64,000 bases of DNA from Shewanella sp. TC10. Its GTDB lineage: Bacteria > Pseudomonadota > Gammaproteobacteria > Enterobacterales > Shewanellaceae. Both the position numbers and the translations under genes were made by a program. Positions within the stretch are counted from its first letter, which is position 1. Each line of letters begins with the position of its first letter. The notes beneath the pieces were generated by a model that searched no databases, was not told the origin of the DNA, and was given only the letters and a program-made list of their open reading frames with translations. The DNA is taken from positions 21,629-85,628 of the forward strand of contig NZ_VKHR01000015.1 in the NCBI RefSeq assembly GCF_009663145.1, written 5' to 3'. Positions 49,838-59,901 of the stretch are shown here, piece by piece.

Positions 49838-51328
49838 ATGCAAACAAAAGCACAGCGTAAAAAAGGATCTGAATTACTGATTAACGTCACACCAACTGAA
49901 GCAAGGGTAGCGCTTGTAGAACATGGTGTATTGCAAGAAGTTCACATAGAGCGCCGCATGAAGCGTGGTCTTGTTGGTAATATCTATAAAGGTAAAATCA
50001 GCCGTGTTCTGCCTGGCATGCAAGCGGCGTTTGTAGATATTGGCCTAGAGAAAGCCGCATTCTTACATGCTTCAGACATTGTGCCGCACACAGAATGTGT
50101 GGCCGATGTTGAAAAGGGCAACTTTGTTGTACGTGATATTGCTGAGCTTGTCCGTCAAGGCCAAGACATTATGGTACAAGTGGTTAAAGATCCTCTTGGC
50201 ACCAAAGGCGCTCGTTTAACCACAGATATTACCTTACCTTCCCGCTATCTCGTGTTCATGCCTGGCTCTAGCCATGTTGGTGTATCCCAGCGTATCGAAG
50301 AAGAATCAGAACGAAGCCGTTTAAAGAAAATTACAGAGCCTTATGTAGACGAAGATGGTGGTTTCATTATTCGCACCGCAGCTGAAGGTGTTGGTGATGA
50401 TGAGCTTGCTCAAGACGCTGCATTTTTAAGACGAGTGTGGGCTAAAGTTAGCGAGCGCAGAAAACGAAAAGGTGCGACCTTGTTGTACCAAGATTTAGCG
50501 CTCCAAGTAAGGATTATCCGGGATTTTGTTGGCACCGAACTTGATCATATTCAAGTGGATTCGCGTCGCACCTTTGCTGAAATTGAAGGCTTTGCACAAG
50601 AATTTATGCCTGAAATTGCAGAGAAAATTGAACACTATGCTGGGCCATCACCGATTTTTGAGCTTTACGATGTTGAGAACGAAATTCAGCGCGCGTTAGG
50701 CCGTAAAGTCGAACTTAAATCTGGTGGTTACCTGATTATTGATCAAACAGAGGCTATGACCACTGTTGATATTAATACTGGCGCATTTGTTGGTCATCGT
50801 AATCTAGCCGAAACTATATTTAATACCAACTTAGAAGCAACTCAAGCGATCGCAAGACAGCTAAGGCTGCGTAACTTAGGCGGCATTATCATTATCGACT
50901 TTATCGATATGATGAATGAAGAGCATAAAAAGCGAGTGCTAGATAGCCTAAACTTAGCATTAGCAACAGACAGAGTGAAAACCAGTGTCAGTGGTTTTTC
51001 TGGTCTAGGCCTAGTGGAAATGACCCGTAAACGTACTCGAGAAAGTCTTGAGCATGTTGTGTGTGGCGAGTGTCCTGCTTGTAATGGAACAGGTTCAATG
51101 AAGACCGTAGAGACGGTTTCATATGAAATTTTTAGAGAGATCATTCGTTTAAATCGCGCTTATGCCGCTGATGAGTTTTTATTGTATTGCTCACCTGCAG
51201 TTTATAAGAGTTTAAGCACCGAGGAAGGCCATTTATTAGCAGAGTTAGAAGTTTATATTGGTAAGCAAATCCGCCTACAAAATGAAACTTTATATACTCA
51301 AAATAAGTATGACGTGGTGATGGTGTAG
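49838..51328 (+). CDS. rng: ribonuclease G
   Basis: A 496-residue endoribonuclease of the RNase E/G family, processing the 5' end of 16S rRNA and some mRNAs. S1 domain (NIYKGKISRVLPGMQAAFVD), 5'-sensor, DNase-I-like catalytic region with metal-binding Asp residues in TTVDINTG and IIIDFIDM, and a zinc-link pair CGECPAC. It matches E. coli RNase G (489) end to end, lacking the RNase E tail. AGGTGG ribosome site upstream. Its stop shares one base with the GTG of yhdP. Confidence 0.97.
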   Translation: MQTKAQRKKGSELLINVTPTEARVALVEHGVLQEVHIERRMKRGLVGNIYKGKISRVLPGMQAAFVDIGLEKAAFLHASDIVPHTECVADVEKGNFVVRDIAELVRQGQDIMVQVVKDPLGTKGARLTTDITLPSRYLVFMPGSSHVGVSQRIEEESERSRLKKITEPYVDEDGGFIIRTAAEGVGDDELAQDAAFLRRVWAKVSERRKRKGATLLYQDLALQVRIIRDFVGTELDHIQVDSRRTFAEIEGFAQEFMPEIAEKIEHYAGPSPIFELYDVENEIQRALGRKVELKSGGYLIIDQTEAMTTVDINTGAFVGHRNLAETIFNTNLEATQAIARQLRLRNLGGIIIIDFIDMMNEEHKKRVLDSLNLALATDRVKTSVSGFSGLGLVEMTRKRTRESLEHVVCGECPACNGTGSMKTVETVSYEIFREIIRLNRAYAADEFLLYCSPAVYKSLSTEEGHLLAELEVYIGKQIRLQNETLYTQNKYDVVMV

Positions 51329-54300
51329 TGCCTAAGAGTAAAACCGTTAAAGTTTGTCGTTTTTTGTTCCAAACCGTAGCCGTAGTATTAGTACTATTTG
51401 CGCTGGCGGTCAGTCTCATCCGCGGTTTACTGCCACAGCTGCCTGAAGCTCGCTATGAAGTGATAAATTATTTACATGAGCAGTATCAGGTTGAAGTTCA
51501 AATAGGTAAGCTTTCGGCTGAGTGGCAAGCTTTTGGCCCCGCGTTAACTGTCAATAATCTCGTTATTCCTCCTCAGCAAAAATTACCCGTGACCATCATT
51601 GCGAATAAGGTTCATTTTAAGCTCGATTTCTGGCAAACCTTATTGACCCTATCACCAAAAATTGAAACGGTGAATTTCGATGGTATTCATGTCGCGCTCA
51701 ATGTTGACGAACTTTCTACAGGCAACGCTGAGCCGGCAAGCAGTACGAATTTAGACTGGTTATATGCATTATTGTTAGAGCAGTTAGAGTATTTTTCTAT
51801 TAGTGACGGCACGCTGCAACTGCTAAGTTCAACCCATGATTTTCGACCGATATTTATCAGTAACTTTATTTGGCATAACAGCCCTGAATTACACCAAGGC
51901 AAAGGCTTTATGCACCTTGATTCAGAGGCTTCTGCAAAAGAGCTATTGGCATTAAGGGTTGATTTGGAGGGTGATGGTTATAATCCAGATGAATTAGTGG
52001 GGCAGATATACCTATCTGCCAAGTCGTTAGATTTAGGCGAATGGGCTTCAAGGCAGCATGACCCTCTATTAAAACTAGACAACATTGAATTTGAAGGTGT
52101 GGTTAATCTTAAAGCTTGGTTAGGCATTGAGTACCGAACGATTAATACAGGGTTATTAACGTTTGAACCTAGTTGGCTACAATGGAACACGTCAGGTCAG
52201 CATCAGAAGTTTGCGATTAATGGCGGTGCATTAAAATGGCAACCTAACAATAATGGCTGGCAAGTCAGTAGCCATGATTTAGATTTTTCCACCAATGGCG
52301 TACCGTGGCCTGAACTTAATTTATCTCTTAAAACAAATTACAGTGATTTGTCAGTTAGCATTAATAAAATCGCGCCTGAAGTATTGACGCCCTTATTACC
52401 TCTTATTCCTAAAATGGGCGAAAAAGGGGTCGAGAAGTGGCGGGCATTATCCCCTAAAGGTGTTATTGGACCTTTGCAGCTTTTAAAAGAGCCTGGTAAA
52501 CCATTCCTATTAAAAACAGCCGTCAAACAGCTAGAATGGTCGGCAATGGATAATATTCCGGGAACCAGTCCAATAGATTTTAATATTTCATGGGCCAATG
52601 GTTTACTGAATGCTGAATTTCCTGAGCAAGATTACTTATTAGATTTTCAGGATGGTTTCGAAGCGCCTCTAGCGCTTAAAGGCGATGCATTTCAAGTCCA
52701 ATATAGCGTCGAAAAGTCTCGTTTAACCTTGCCTAATGTGCATTTTAATAATCCCGATATCGACATTGCAGCCTCAATGCAATTGGATATGGATAAAGAT
52801 GCTCATCTTGCTTTAAGCGCCAATGTTGCCATTTCAGATGTTGATAATGCAGGTAGATACTTCCCATTACATACGATGAGTGACAATTTGGTGAGCTATT
52901 TGAATAATTCGTTACTCAAAGGCAGTATTCCAGATGCCAATATTGTCTGGCATGGACAACTGAATCAATTTCCTTACCAAGACCAATCCGGAATTTTTCA
53001 GGCCGGTTTTAACCTCAAGGATGGCGCTTTTTTGTTTCAGCCTGACTGGCCAGCGGTTGATGACTTGAGCCTCTATGCTTTATTCGAAAATGCGGCAATG
53101 GACATCTTAGTCAATAAAGGCAATCTTTTATCCGTTCCAGCAGATGGCGCGCATGTCTATATTCCATTTATGGGTAAAGAAACAACCTTAAAAGTTGAGG
53201 CTAAAGTGGGCGCCGATGCTGATGACGCCAAAGAAGTTATTGATAATTCACCGCTTAAAAACTCTATTAGTCCAACGTTAAATGTTGTGCAAATATCCGG
53301 TGATATTGTCAGTGAATTAGATTTAACTATTCCGCTGTATGAAGGTGGAAAAGCTGACAATAAAGGCATAATCACTTTTAATGATAATGCGGTATATGTC
53401 AGTACGCCGGGCCTAAACCTTGAAAAGGTAACTGGCAACGTAGCGTTTAATAACGCTGAAGTCAGTGGTGAACAGATCAATGCTAATCTGTTTGAGCAAC
53501 CACTGACGTTTGGCTTTGCCACAGAGCCGACAAATACTGGAGATTTAGCTCTGACTGTCGATCTTGCTGGTCAGTGGGATTTAGACACATTACCTGACTA
53601 TATCGATAATCCATTAAGCGAATACTATTCTGGCGACATGGCTTGGGATGGTGCCTTGACGATGATATTTGATCCCACTGGTTACCGCCTGCAAGTTCAA
53701 GTTAATTCTGATTTAGTTGGAACCTCGCTTTCATTACCTGCACCATTTGCAAAAGATATTGAGCAGCCGAAAGCCTTAAGGGCCGAATTAGTCGGTGATA
53801 ATAAGCAATCTTCTTTGAGCATTAAATTGGGAAAGGAAGCAGAGTTTTGGGGTGGCTTTAATGAAGATACTGGCGACCATCTCGCACATTACGATTTATT
53901 GTTAGGCCGTCATTTTAAGTTGGGTGACCAACTAGTCAAAGATCAGGGGCATATTCAAATCGATTTGCCTGAAGCTGAATTGACGGAATGGTTGCCTATC
54001 ATTAGTAAATTTACTGATAAAGTAAATTCAAGTATTGATGCACTTCCTGAAAAGAACGTAAAAGATAATGCTACGGCGCCAGCTGACACTATTGTTCATA
54101 CTCAATCCATTGCACCGACTGACATGATTATGGCTGCGCAACAGTCTAGTGTTATTCAAAATGAGTCTACAGGGAACAAGGTTGAGATTGCTAAAGAGTC
54201 AGAAGCTTTAGTTGATCACACGGCGAAAGAAGCGCTAACAAAAAATATTGCTGCGAACACAGAGTCCTTAACTGTTAAAGACTTAAATGTTAAGGACTCT

Positions 54301-55884
54301 GCAATTATAGGCCCTGCAATTAAAAACAAGGTCGTCGATGATTCGTTAAGCGACAAAGTGAGCTTTTTCCCAGCATTAACCTTAATTGATGCACGTATTG
54401 GCTCGTTAAATATTTTAAGCCAAGAGTTTGAAAACCTAACTTTTACAGCCAAGCCATTAAAGCATGTTTGGCGCTTTGATATTGCCTCTGAACAACTTGA
54501 AGGCCATATTGATTTTTACCCAAGTTGGCGTGAACAAGGGCTTAAAATTGTAGCCAGTAAATTACATTTAGCACCTGTAATTAAAGCGCCTGAAGAAGCA
54601 CAATACTCACCAGATAACCTATTGGATAATTTGCCGCCATTAGCCGTCGATGTAGATGATTTTGGCCTATATGACACACAGCTTGGTCATTTGGTGCTTC
54701 AAGGTATTCCATATGAAAATGGCTATCGCTTTCAGACCTTAACGATGACTAGACCTATTGTGAGCTTGCAAGCATCGGGAGACTGGACTTTTGCAGAAGG
54801 TACAAGCCTAACCAAATTTGATGTCAATATTAAAGCCAGTAAATTTGATGCTTTATCTGAGGCATTAGCTATTAACCCTGGCCTTAAGGAAGCACCAGTG
54901 GATATGGTGGGTGAGTTCTCATGGGAAGGTGCACCCTATGCGTTTTCTTTAGAAACCCTAAACGGCAAATTACGCTTTGATTTAGGCAAAGGTTATTTAT
55001 CAGAGATCAGTGACAAGGGTGCCCGTATATTCTCACTGTTTAGCTTAGATTCTTTAGTGAGAAAGCTGTCGCTTGATTTCTCTGATGTGTTTGGCAAAGG
55101 GTTGTATTTTGATTCCTTTGGCGGTTCATTAGATATTGATAATGGTGTAGTGAAAACAACAGACACTGAAATGGATGCGATTGCAGGCAACATGAAGGTG
55201 CGGGGTTATACTGATTTAACCACTCAAAGCTTAAATTATGACATCCGCTTTATACCTCAGTTAGCGTCTAGCGTGCCTACGGTAGTATTATTGAGCACCA
55301 GTGCATGGACCTTAGGTTTAGGGGCTTTTGCATTAACTAAGGTGTTAGAACCAGTCATTGAGGTGATATCTGAAATTCGATTCCGCTTAGGCGGCACCAT
55401 GACAGATCCTCAGTTAGAGGAATTAGAGCGTAAAAGTAAAGAAATAGAAATTCCTGAATCAATTCTGCCACGTACTGAACAACCTGTAGAAGAGACTGAT
55501 GCGACTCAAGTGACAAGTGCAACGACTCAAGTAACAGGTACTGCTATCACAGCATCTGACGAAACAGCAATTAATACACAAATCGATACAGAAACAAGCG
55601 CACCAAGTGAAGCGCAAGTTGAAGAAGTTCTCAACGAAAGCATCGAACAAAGCATCGAACAAAGTATCGAAGCTAAAAGTGAAACCAATAATTCGATAAA
55701 ACTCGATGCAGAAACGGCTATTACTACAAACTCAGACACCAATGTCATATCTTTTATTGATTACAAGCAGGGTGATCGCTTTCAATCTATAAGCCAAGGA
55801 GGCAGCCATGCAAATCAGTTTACTGCAATGTCAGAGCAGCAAAGATGTAGCAGCCAATCTGGCATTTATCGACTTGCAGCTTAA
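51328..55884 (+). CDS. yhdP: YhdP family AsmA-like envelope lipid-transport protein
   Basis: 1518 residues starting with GTG at 51328, overlapping the rng stop by one base. One N-terminal membrane segment (~13-33) is followed by a very long beta-rich periplasmic body of the AsmA/TamB/YhdP type, thought to form a groove carrying phospholipids to the outer membrane. The C-terminal AsmA_2-like domain (GDWTFAEGTSLTKFDVNIKA, then YLSEISDKGARIFSLFS) is typical of YhdP. It is longer than E. coli YhdP (1266), mainly through a low-complexity insertion (~905-1010) and an acidic Thr/Ser/Glu tail (~1370-1518) containing three repeats of SIEQ/SIEA. Its last 77 bases overlap the next gene in another frame. 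Confidence 0.92.
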   Translation: MPKSKTVKVCRFLFQTVAVVLVLFALAVSLIRGLLPQLPEARYEVINYLHEQYQVEVQIGKLSAEWQAFGPALTVNNLVIPPQQKLPVTIIANKVHFKLDFWQTLLTLSPKIETVNFDGIHVALNVDELSTGNAEPASSTNLDWLYALLLEQLEYFSISDGTLQLLSSTHDFRPIFISNFIWHNSPELHQGKGFMHLDSEASAKELLALRVDLEGDGYNPDELVGQIYLSAKSLDLGEWASRQHDPLLKLDNIEFEGVVNLKAWLGIEYRTINTGLLTFEPSWLQWNTSGQHQKFAINGGALKWQPNNNGWQVSSHDLDFSTNGVPWPELNLSLKTNYSDLSVSINKIAPEVLTPLLPLIPKMGEKGVEKWRALSPKGVIGPLQLLKEPGKPFLLKTAVKQLEWSAMDNIPGTSPIDFNISWANGLLNAEFPEQDYLLDFQDGFEAPLALKGDAFQVQYSVEKSRLTLPNVHFNNPDIDIAASMQLDMDKDAHLALSANVAISDVDNAGRYFPLHTMSDNLVSYLNNSLLKGSIPDANIVWHGQLNQFPYQDQSGIFQAGFNLKDGAFLFQPDWPAVDDLSLYALFENAAMDILVNKGNLLSVPADGAHVYIPFMGKETTLKVEAKVGADADDAKEVIDNSPLKNSISPTLNVVQISGDIVSELDLTIPLYEGGKADNKGIITFNDNAVYVSTPGLNLEKVTGNVAFNNAEVSGEQINANLFEQPLTFGFATEPTNTGDLALTVDLAGQWDLDTLPDYIDNPLSEYYSGDMAWDGALTMIFDPTGYRLQVQVNSDLVGTSLSLPAPFAKDIEQPKALRAELVGDNKQSSLSIKLGKEAEFWGGFNEDTGDHLAHYDLLLGRHFKLGDQLVKDQGHIQIDLPEAELTEWLPIISKFTDKVNSSIDALPEKNVKDNATAPADTIVHTQSIAPTDMIMAAQQSSVIQNESTGNKVEIAKESEALVDHTAKEALTKNIAANTESLTVKDLNVKDSAIIGPAIKNKVVDDSLSDKVSFFPALTLIDARIGSLNILSQEFENLTFTAKPLKHVWRFDIASEQLEGHIDFYPSWREQGLKIVASKLHLAPVIKAPEEAQYSPDNLLDNLPPLAVDVDDFGLYDTQLGHLVLQGIPYENGYRFQTLTMTRPIVSLQASGDWTFAEGTSLTKFDVNIKASKFDALSEALAINPGLKEAPVDMVGEFSWEGAPYAFSLETLNGKLRFDLGKGYLSEISDKGARIFSLFSLDSLVRKLSLDFSDVFGKGLYFDSFGGSLDIDNGVVKTTDTEMDAIAGNMKVRGYTDLTTQSLNYDIRFIPQLASSVPTVVLLSTSAWTLGLGAFALTKVLEPVIEVISEIRFRLGGTMTDPQLEELERKSKEIEIPESILPRTEQPVEETDATQVTSATTQVTGTAITASDETAINTQIDTETSAPSEAQVEEVLNESIEQSIEQSIEAKSETNNSIKLDAETAITTNSDTNVISFIDYKQGDRFQSISQGGSHANQFTAMSEQQRCSSQSGIYRLAA
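54261..54300. repeat. perfect 12-base inverted repeat inside yhdP
   Basis: AGAGTCCTTAAC (54261-54272) and GTTAAGGACTCT (54289-54300) are exact complements with a 16-base loop, in the codons of the low-complexity insertion. The RNA would form a stable hairpin in the middle of the message. Confidence 0.75.
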
Positions 55885-56644
55885 GTTACTTACAAGGCAA
55901 GAAGGCGAGCCTCAATTAGTTGTTTTACCTGAATGTTGTTTGATGTTTGGTGGTCATGAACAGCAGCAATTGGCGATAGCAAGTGACGACAATAATAGTG
56001 AGCTTAAGCATTCATTAGCCGAACTAGCATATCAATACCAAGTTTATATGGTCGCTGGTACTATTCCAATTACAGCTGAAGATGGTCGTGTATATAGCCG
56101 CAGTTATCTATTTGATGATACGGGTGATACCTTAGGTAGTTATGATAAGTTACACTTATTTGATGTCGAGGTTGCTGACAATACTAAGTCATACCGAGAA
56201 AGTGATACTTTTTGTCCTGGTGAGCGTATTACGGTGGTGAACACGCCATTTGGGAATATTGGTTTAGCCATTTGTTATGATATTCGATTTCCTGAGTTAT
56301 TTCGTGCGCTGCGCCTTGCTGGAGCTGACTTTATCGCTTTGCCGTCAGCATTCACCAAAGTCACAGGAGAAGCTCACTGGCAAACCTTGATTCAGGCTCG
56401 GGCCATAGAAACCCAATGCTATTTTTTAGCGGCAGATCAATGGGGCCAGCATAACCAAGGTAGCCGAGAAACATGGGGACAAAGCATGATTGTTGACCCA
56501 TGGGGTAGAGTCGTCGCAGAGCGTAAAACTGGCTTGGGCTGGGTTCAAAGTACCATTGAATTAACAGAGCTTAAAAAAATAAGACAACAAATTCCGGTGG
56601 TTCTACATAACCGATTTGCGGCACCAGATTTGATAAAGAACTAG
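55808..56644 (+). CDS. nitrilase-family carbon-nitrogen hydrolase (Nit1/deaminated-glutathione amidase-like)
   Basis: 278 residues with the complete Glu-Lys-Cys triad: Glu42 (LPECC), Lys114 (YDKLHLF) and Cys156 (AICYDIRFPE). The sequence is of the Nit1 branch, whose members repair deaminated glutathione. The start ATG lies within the yhdP reading frame's last 77 bases; GGAGG just upstream (in CAAGGAGGC) is a strong ribosome site, so the start is secure. Conserved neighbour of yhdP and tldD in Shewanella and Vibrio. Followed by a 13-base-stem hairpin. Confidence 0.9.
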   Translation: MQISLLQCQSSKDVAANLAFIDLQLKLLTRQEGEPQLVVLPECCLMFGGHEQQQLAIASDDNNSELKHSLAELAYQYQVYMVAGTIPITAEDGRVYSRSYLFDDTGDTLGSYDKLHLFDVEVADNTKSYRESDTFCPGERITVVNTPFGNIGLAICYDIRFPELFRALRLAGADFIALPSAFTKVTGEAHWQTLIQARAIETQCYFLAADQWGQHNQGSRETWGQSMIVDPWGRVVAERKTGLGWVQSTIELTELKKIRQQIPVVLHNRFAAPDLIKN

Positions 56645-56646
56645 GG

Positions 56647-56690
56647 CCTGTTGATCTTTCAAGGTTGTTTTTGCAGCAAAGATTAACAGG
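56647..56690. other. 13-base-stem hairpin after the nitrilase gene
   Basis: CCTGTTGATCTTT (56647-56659) pairs with AAAGATTAACAGG (56678-56690), with one G-U pair, around an 18-base loop. It has no T run on either strand, so it is not a standard terminator. It could be a small repeat element (MITE-like) or an mRNA stability element. Confidence 0.55.
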
Positions 56691-56754
56691 GCTTAGAAAC
56701 GCTAAACATTAAAGTTGGCGTTTAATTAGCACAGTTACAACACAAATTATCGAT

Positions 56755-56778
56755 AATCACAGTATCAAGACTGTGGTT
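56755..56778. other. hairpin in the tldD leader
   Basis: AATCACAGT (56755-56763) and ACTGTGGTT (56770-56778) pair with one G-U around ATCAAG, 45 bases before the tldD start. It may be an operator or leader structure. Confidence 0.35.
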
Positions 56779-56822
56779 GATTAGCATCATTTTAAAAGCC
56801 AAAAGGCTTAAAGAGAGAATTA

Positions 56823-58271
56823 ATGCCATTTCTAGCTCAAGTAGAACAAAATTTATTACAAGATGGGTTAACTCTAGATGGTCTGCAAGATTATCTTAAG
56901 GTTATCCACCAACATAATATTGATTTTTCAGACTTGTACTTTCAAGGTAGCCGCCACGAAACATGGGCACTTGAAGATGGCATTATTAAAGAAGGTAGCT
57001 TTCATATCGAACGTGGTGTTGGTGTAAGAGCCATCACTGGCGAGAAAACCGGTTTTGCTTATGCTGATGAAATCACTCCTGCAGCACTACAATCTGCCGC
57101 AGAAGCTGCTAGAGGGATCGCCTCAGCAGGTCAGCAACATAAGGTTCATGCATTTAAGCGTCATCAAACTCACGGCTTATATAACAGTGCAGATCCGATT
57201 GCAGCGATGGAAGAAGCACCAAAAATCAACCTTTTAAAACAGACTGATGCTTATATTCGTAGCCTTGATAGTCGTATTATTCAAGTGGTTGTGAGTTTAT
57301 CTGGTGTCCACGAAGAGATTTTAGTTGCCGCAAGTGATGGCACACTAGCAGCTGATATTCGCCCATTAGTGCGTTTTAACTGTAGCGTCATTTTAGAAGA
57401 TAATGGTAAGCGAGAACGCGGTAGCGCAGGTGGCGGTGGACGTCATGATTACAGTGTATTTCTTGCCACCGATGATGCTGGCTTACCTGTTTGTTTTGAA
57501 TTTGCCCGTGAAGCGGTTCGCCAGGCACAAGTTAATGTGAACGCGATTGATGCGCCAGCAGGTGAAATGCCAGTGGTACTGGGTAATGGCTGGCCTGGCG
57601 TATTACTTCATGAAGCTGTAGGCCATGGTCTAGAAGGCGACTTTAACCGTAAAGGCAGCAGTGCATTTAGTGGCAAAGTTGGCCAACAAGTTGCGTCAAA
57701 ATTAGTGACAGTAGTTGATGACGGCACAATAGCAGATCGTCGAGGTTCATTGAGTATCGATGATGAGGGCGTACCGACTCAGAAAACGACGCTTATTGAA
57801 AATGGCATTCTGAAAGGTTACATGCAGGATAAGCTAAATGCCCGTCTGATGGGTGAAGCCACCACAGGTAATGGACGCCGTGAATCTTATGCTCACTTAC
57901 CGATGCCGCGTATGACCAATACCTATATGGAAGCGGGCACCTCTACACCAGAAGAAATGATTAAATCTGTCAAAAAAGGCATTTATGCACCAAACTTTGG
58001 TGGTGGTCAGGTAGATATCACCTCAGGAAAATTCGTATTCTCGGCTTCTGAAGCCTATTTAATTGAAAACGGTGAAGTGACTGATGCTATCAAAGGGGCA
58101 ACATTAATTGGTAACGGCCCAGAAGCAATGAGTCAAATTTCAATGGTAGGTAATGATCTCGCCCTAGATAAAGGGGTTGGCGTATGTGGTAAGGATGGTC
58201 AAAGCGTACCTGTTGGGGTAGGCCAGCCAACCTTGAAGTTAGACAGTTTAACTGTAGGCGGTACTGCTTAA
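56823..58271 (+). CDS. tldD: TldD, metalloprotease subunit
   Basis: 482 residues. TldD pairs with TldE (PmbA) to form a metalloprotease that degrades unfolded peptides and matures microcin B17 and some RiPPs. The zinc motif HEAVGH is at 263-268 with a following EGD, and the C-terminal metal-ligand region ([18 protein letters not shown]) is present. Length equals E. coli (481). AGAGAG ribosome site upstream. pmbA is not in this window. Confidence 0.95.
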   Translation: MPFLAQVEQNLLQDGLTLDGLQDYLKVIHQHNIDFSDLYFQGSRHETWALEDGIIKEGSFHIERGVGVRAITGEKTGFAYADEITPAALQSAAEAARGIASAGQQHKVHAFKRHQTHGLYNSADPIAAMEEAPKINLLKQTDAYIRSLDSRIIQVVVSLSGVHEEILVAASDGTLAADIRPLVRFNCSVILEDNGKRERGSAGGGGRHDYSVFLATDDAGLPVCFEFAREAVRQAQVNVNAIDAPAGEMPVVLGNGWPGVLLHEAVGHGLEGDFNRKGSSAFSGKVGQQVASKLVTVVDDGTIADRRGSLSIDDEGVPTQKTTLIENGILKGYMQDKLNARLMGEATTGNGRRESYAHLPMPRMTNTYMEAGTSTPEEMIKSVKKGIYAPNFGGGQVDITSGKFVFSASEAYLIENGEVTDAIKGATLIGNGPEAMSQISMVGNDLALDKGVGVCGKDGQSVPVGVGQPTLKLDSLTVGGTA

Positions 58272-58279
58272 GTTATTGT

Positions 58280-58308
58280 AAAGGTGTCGTTATGGCACCT
58301 TTTATTTA
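58280..58308 (+). terminator. tldD terminator
   Basis: AAAGGTGTC / GGCACCTTT stem (one U-G pair) with 5-base loop, then TTTATTTAT. Confidence 0.75.
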
Positions 58309-58404
58309 TGTGATCTTGATAACCCACTCTTGTATATTTGAAAAGTAAAACTAGTTATAATTCGCCATCAATAGAGTAATTGCTCTACTTAAAGGATGAG
58401 GTTA

Positions 58405-59901
58405 ATGAGGCATTTAGCTATTTTCTATACGGGTATTAGGCGCTTGAACGTGTTCAATTTAAGCGTGTTAAGTTCTGGTATTGTACGCACACCTAAGCCA
58501 AAGCAATTTCTATTGTTGTCGTCCTTTCTCGCTCTATGTTCAGTGATTCCTCCTAGCCATGCAGAACCTATTGCATTTAATAATGCTTGGCAGCAACTAT
58601 TAACCGTCAGTGATAAACTTAAAGCACAGTCTCAAGAAGTCAGTCGTGCTGAAGCCGAAGAGCGCGCTGGCGAAGACATGAATTTACCTTCTGTTAATCT
58701 AGCTGGTAGTTACACACGCTTAGAAAAGCCCATTGAATTAGACTTACGTGACCTTAATCCGTTAGCTGCGATTGACCCAGCAGGTCTACCACCGGCGTTA
58801 GGCGAAGCATTAGCAGCCATTCCCGGTTCAATGTTTGTCACCCCATTTACCGAGCAAGATATCTTCCGCGCAAGTCTTCAGGCAATGTGGCCGATTTATA
58901 CCGGCGGTAAAATCACTGCAGCTCAAGGTATTCACGCTGCTCATGTTGAAGAAAAAAAGCATCAATACTCACTGACAACCCGAGATTTATTTACTCAATT
59001 AGTTGATCGCTATTTTGCCGTTGCAGTGACCCAAACCTTGGTAGAAACCAATCAGCAGCTGGTGGATTCGCTCGCAGAGCATGAGTCCCATGCACAAAAA
59101 TTAGAACGTGAAGGCCAAATCGCTAAAGTTGAACGACTCAATGCCCAAGTGGCTTTAGAAAATGCCAAAGTGAATCTTGGCAGTGCCAAGCGTCAACATG
59201 AAATGGCTCAAATCGCCTTATCTAGAATGCTACAGCTATCGGATGTGAATCCAACCTCGGGCTTATTTAGCTTACCGCAATCCCCCTCATTGCCACGTTT
59301 AAGCCAGCTCACCTTAACTCAACACCCAGCGCTTAAATTGCTTGAAGCTAAAGAGGCCCAAGCTAACGGGTTAATTCAGCTAGAAAAAGGTCGCTACCAT
59401 CCCACTGTTTACTTGTATGGTAATTACACCTTGTATGAAGACGACAGTTTATTTTCTCAAATTGAACCAGACTGGATGGTGGGTGTGGGTGTGAATGTGC
59501 CTCTATTTGCTCGAGATGGTCGAAGTGGCAAAGTGGAAGCGGCGCAAAGCGCGTTATTACAAGCTAAATATACTAAAGCCCAAACACAGCAAGATTTGAG
59601 CTTATTAGTTGATCAAAGCTATCGTCAGCTTCAACAAGCAGATGAAGAAGTGAAAGCGCTGAACGCATCACTAGCGTTAGCCACAGAAAACCTTCGTTTA
59701 AGGGAATTAGCATTCAACCAAGGGCTATCAACTTCAATTGATAGAGTGGATGCAGAATTAAAGCTGAGCGCTGTGAAAACGCAGCAGTTAGGCGCTCAAT
59801 ATCGTTATGTACAAGCCTACGCAAGACTAATGGCCATTAGTGGTCAAGTGGACGAATTTATTGGTCGAACCCAATTACAGGAGCAGCAACATGCGGGCTA
59901 A
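58405..59901 (+). CDS. TolC-family outer-membrane efflux protein
   Basis: 498 residues from the ATG at 58405; AAAGGA lies 8 bases upstream, and an in-frame ATG at 58396 overlaps that site. The signal peptide has an unusually long basic n-region (hydrophobic core ~34-48, ending SHA). Two outer-membrane-efflux repeats follow, with long helices (RAEAEERAGEDMNLPSVNL and FTQLVDRYFAVAVTQTLVE regions). It probably forms the trimeric outer-membrane duct for the downstream membrane-fusion protein and permeases. The last 11 bases overlap the next gene, so the four genes form one operon. Confidence 0.88.
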   Translation: MRHLAIFYTGIRRLNVFNLSVLSSGIVRTPKPKQFLLLSSFLALCSVIPPSHAEPIAFNNAWQQLLTVSDKLKAQSQEVSRAEAEERAGEDMNLPSVNLAGSYTRLEKPIELDLRDLNPLAAIDPAGLPPALGEALAAIPGSMFVTPFTEQDIFRASLQAMWPIYTGGKITAAQGIHAAHVEEKKHQYSLTTRDLFTQLVDRYFAVAVTQTLVETNQQLVDSLAEHESHAQKLEREGQIAKVERLNAQVALENAKVNLGSAKRQHEMAQIALSRMLQLSDVNPTSGLFSLPQSPSLPRLSQLTLTQHPALKLLEAKEAQANGLIQLEKGRYHPTVYLYGNYTLYEDDSLFSQIEPDWMVGVGVNVPLFARDGRSGKVEAAQSALLQAKYTKAQTQQDLSLLVDQSYRQLQQADEEVKALNASLALATENLRLRELAFNQGLSTSIDRVDAELKLSAVKTQQLGAQYRYVQAYARLMAISGQVDEFIGRTQLQEQQHAG

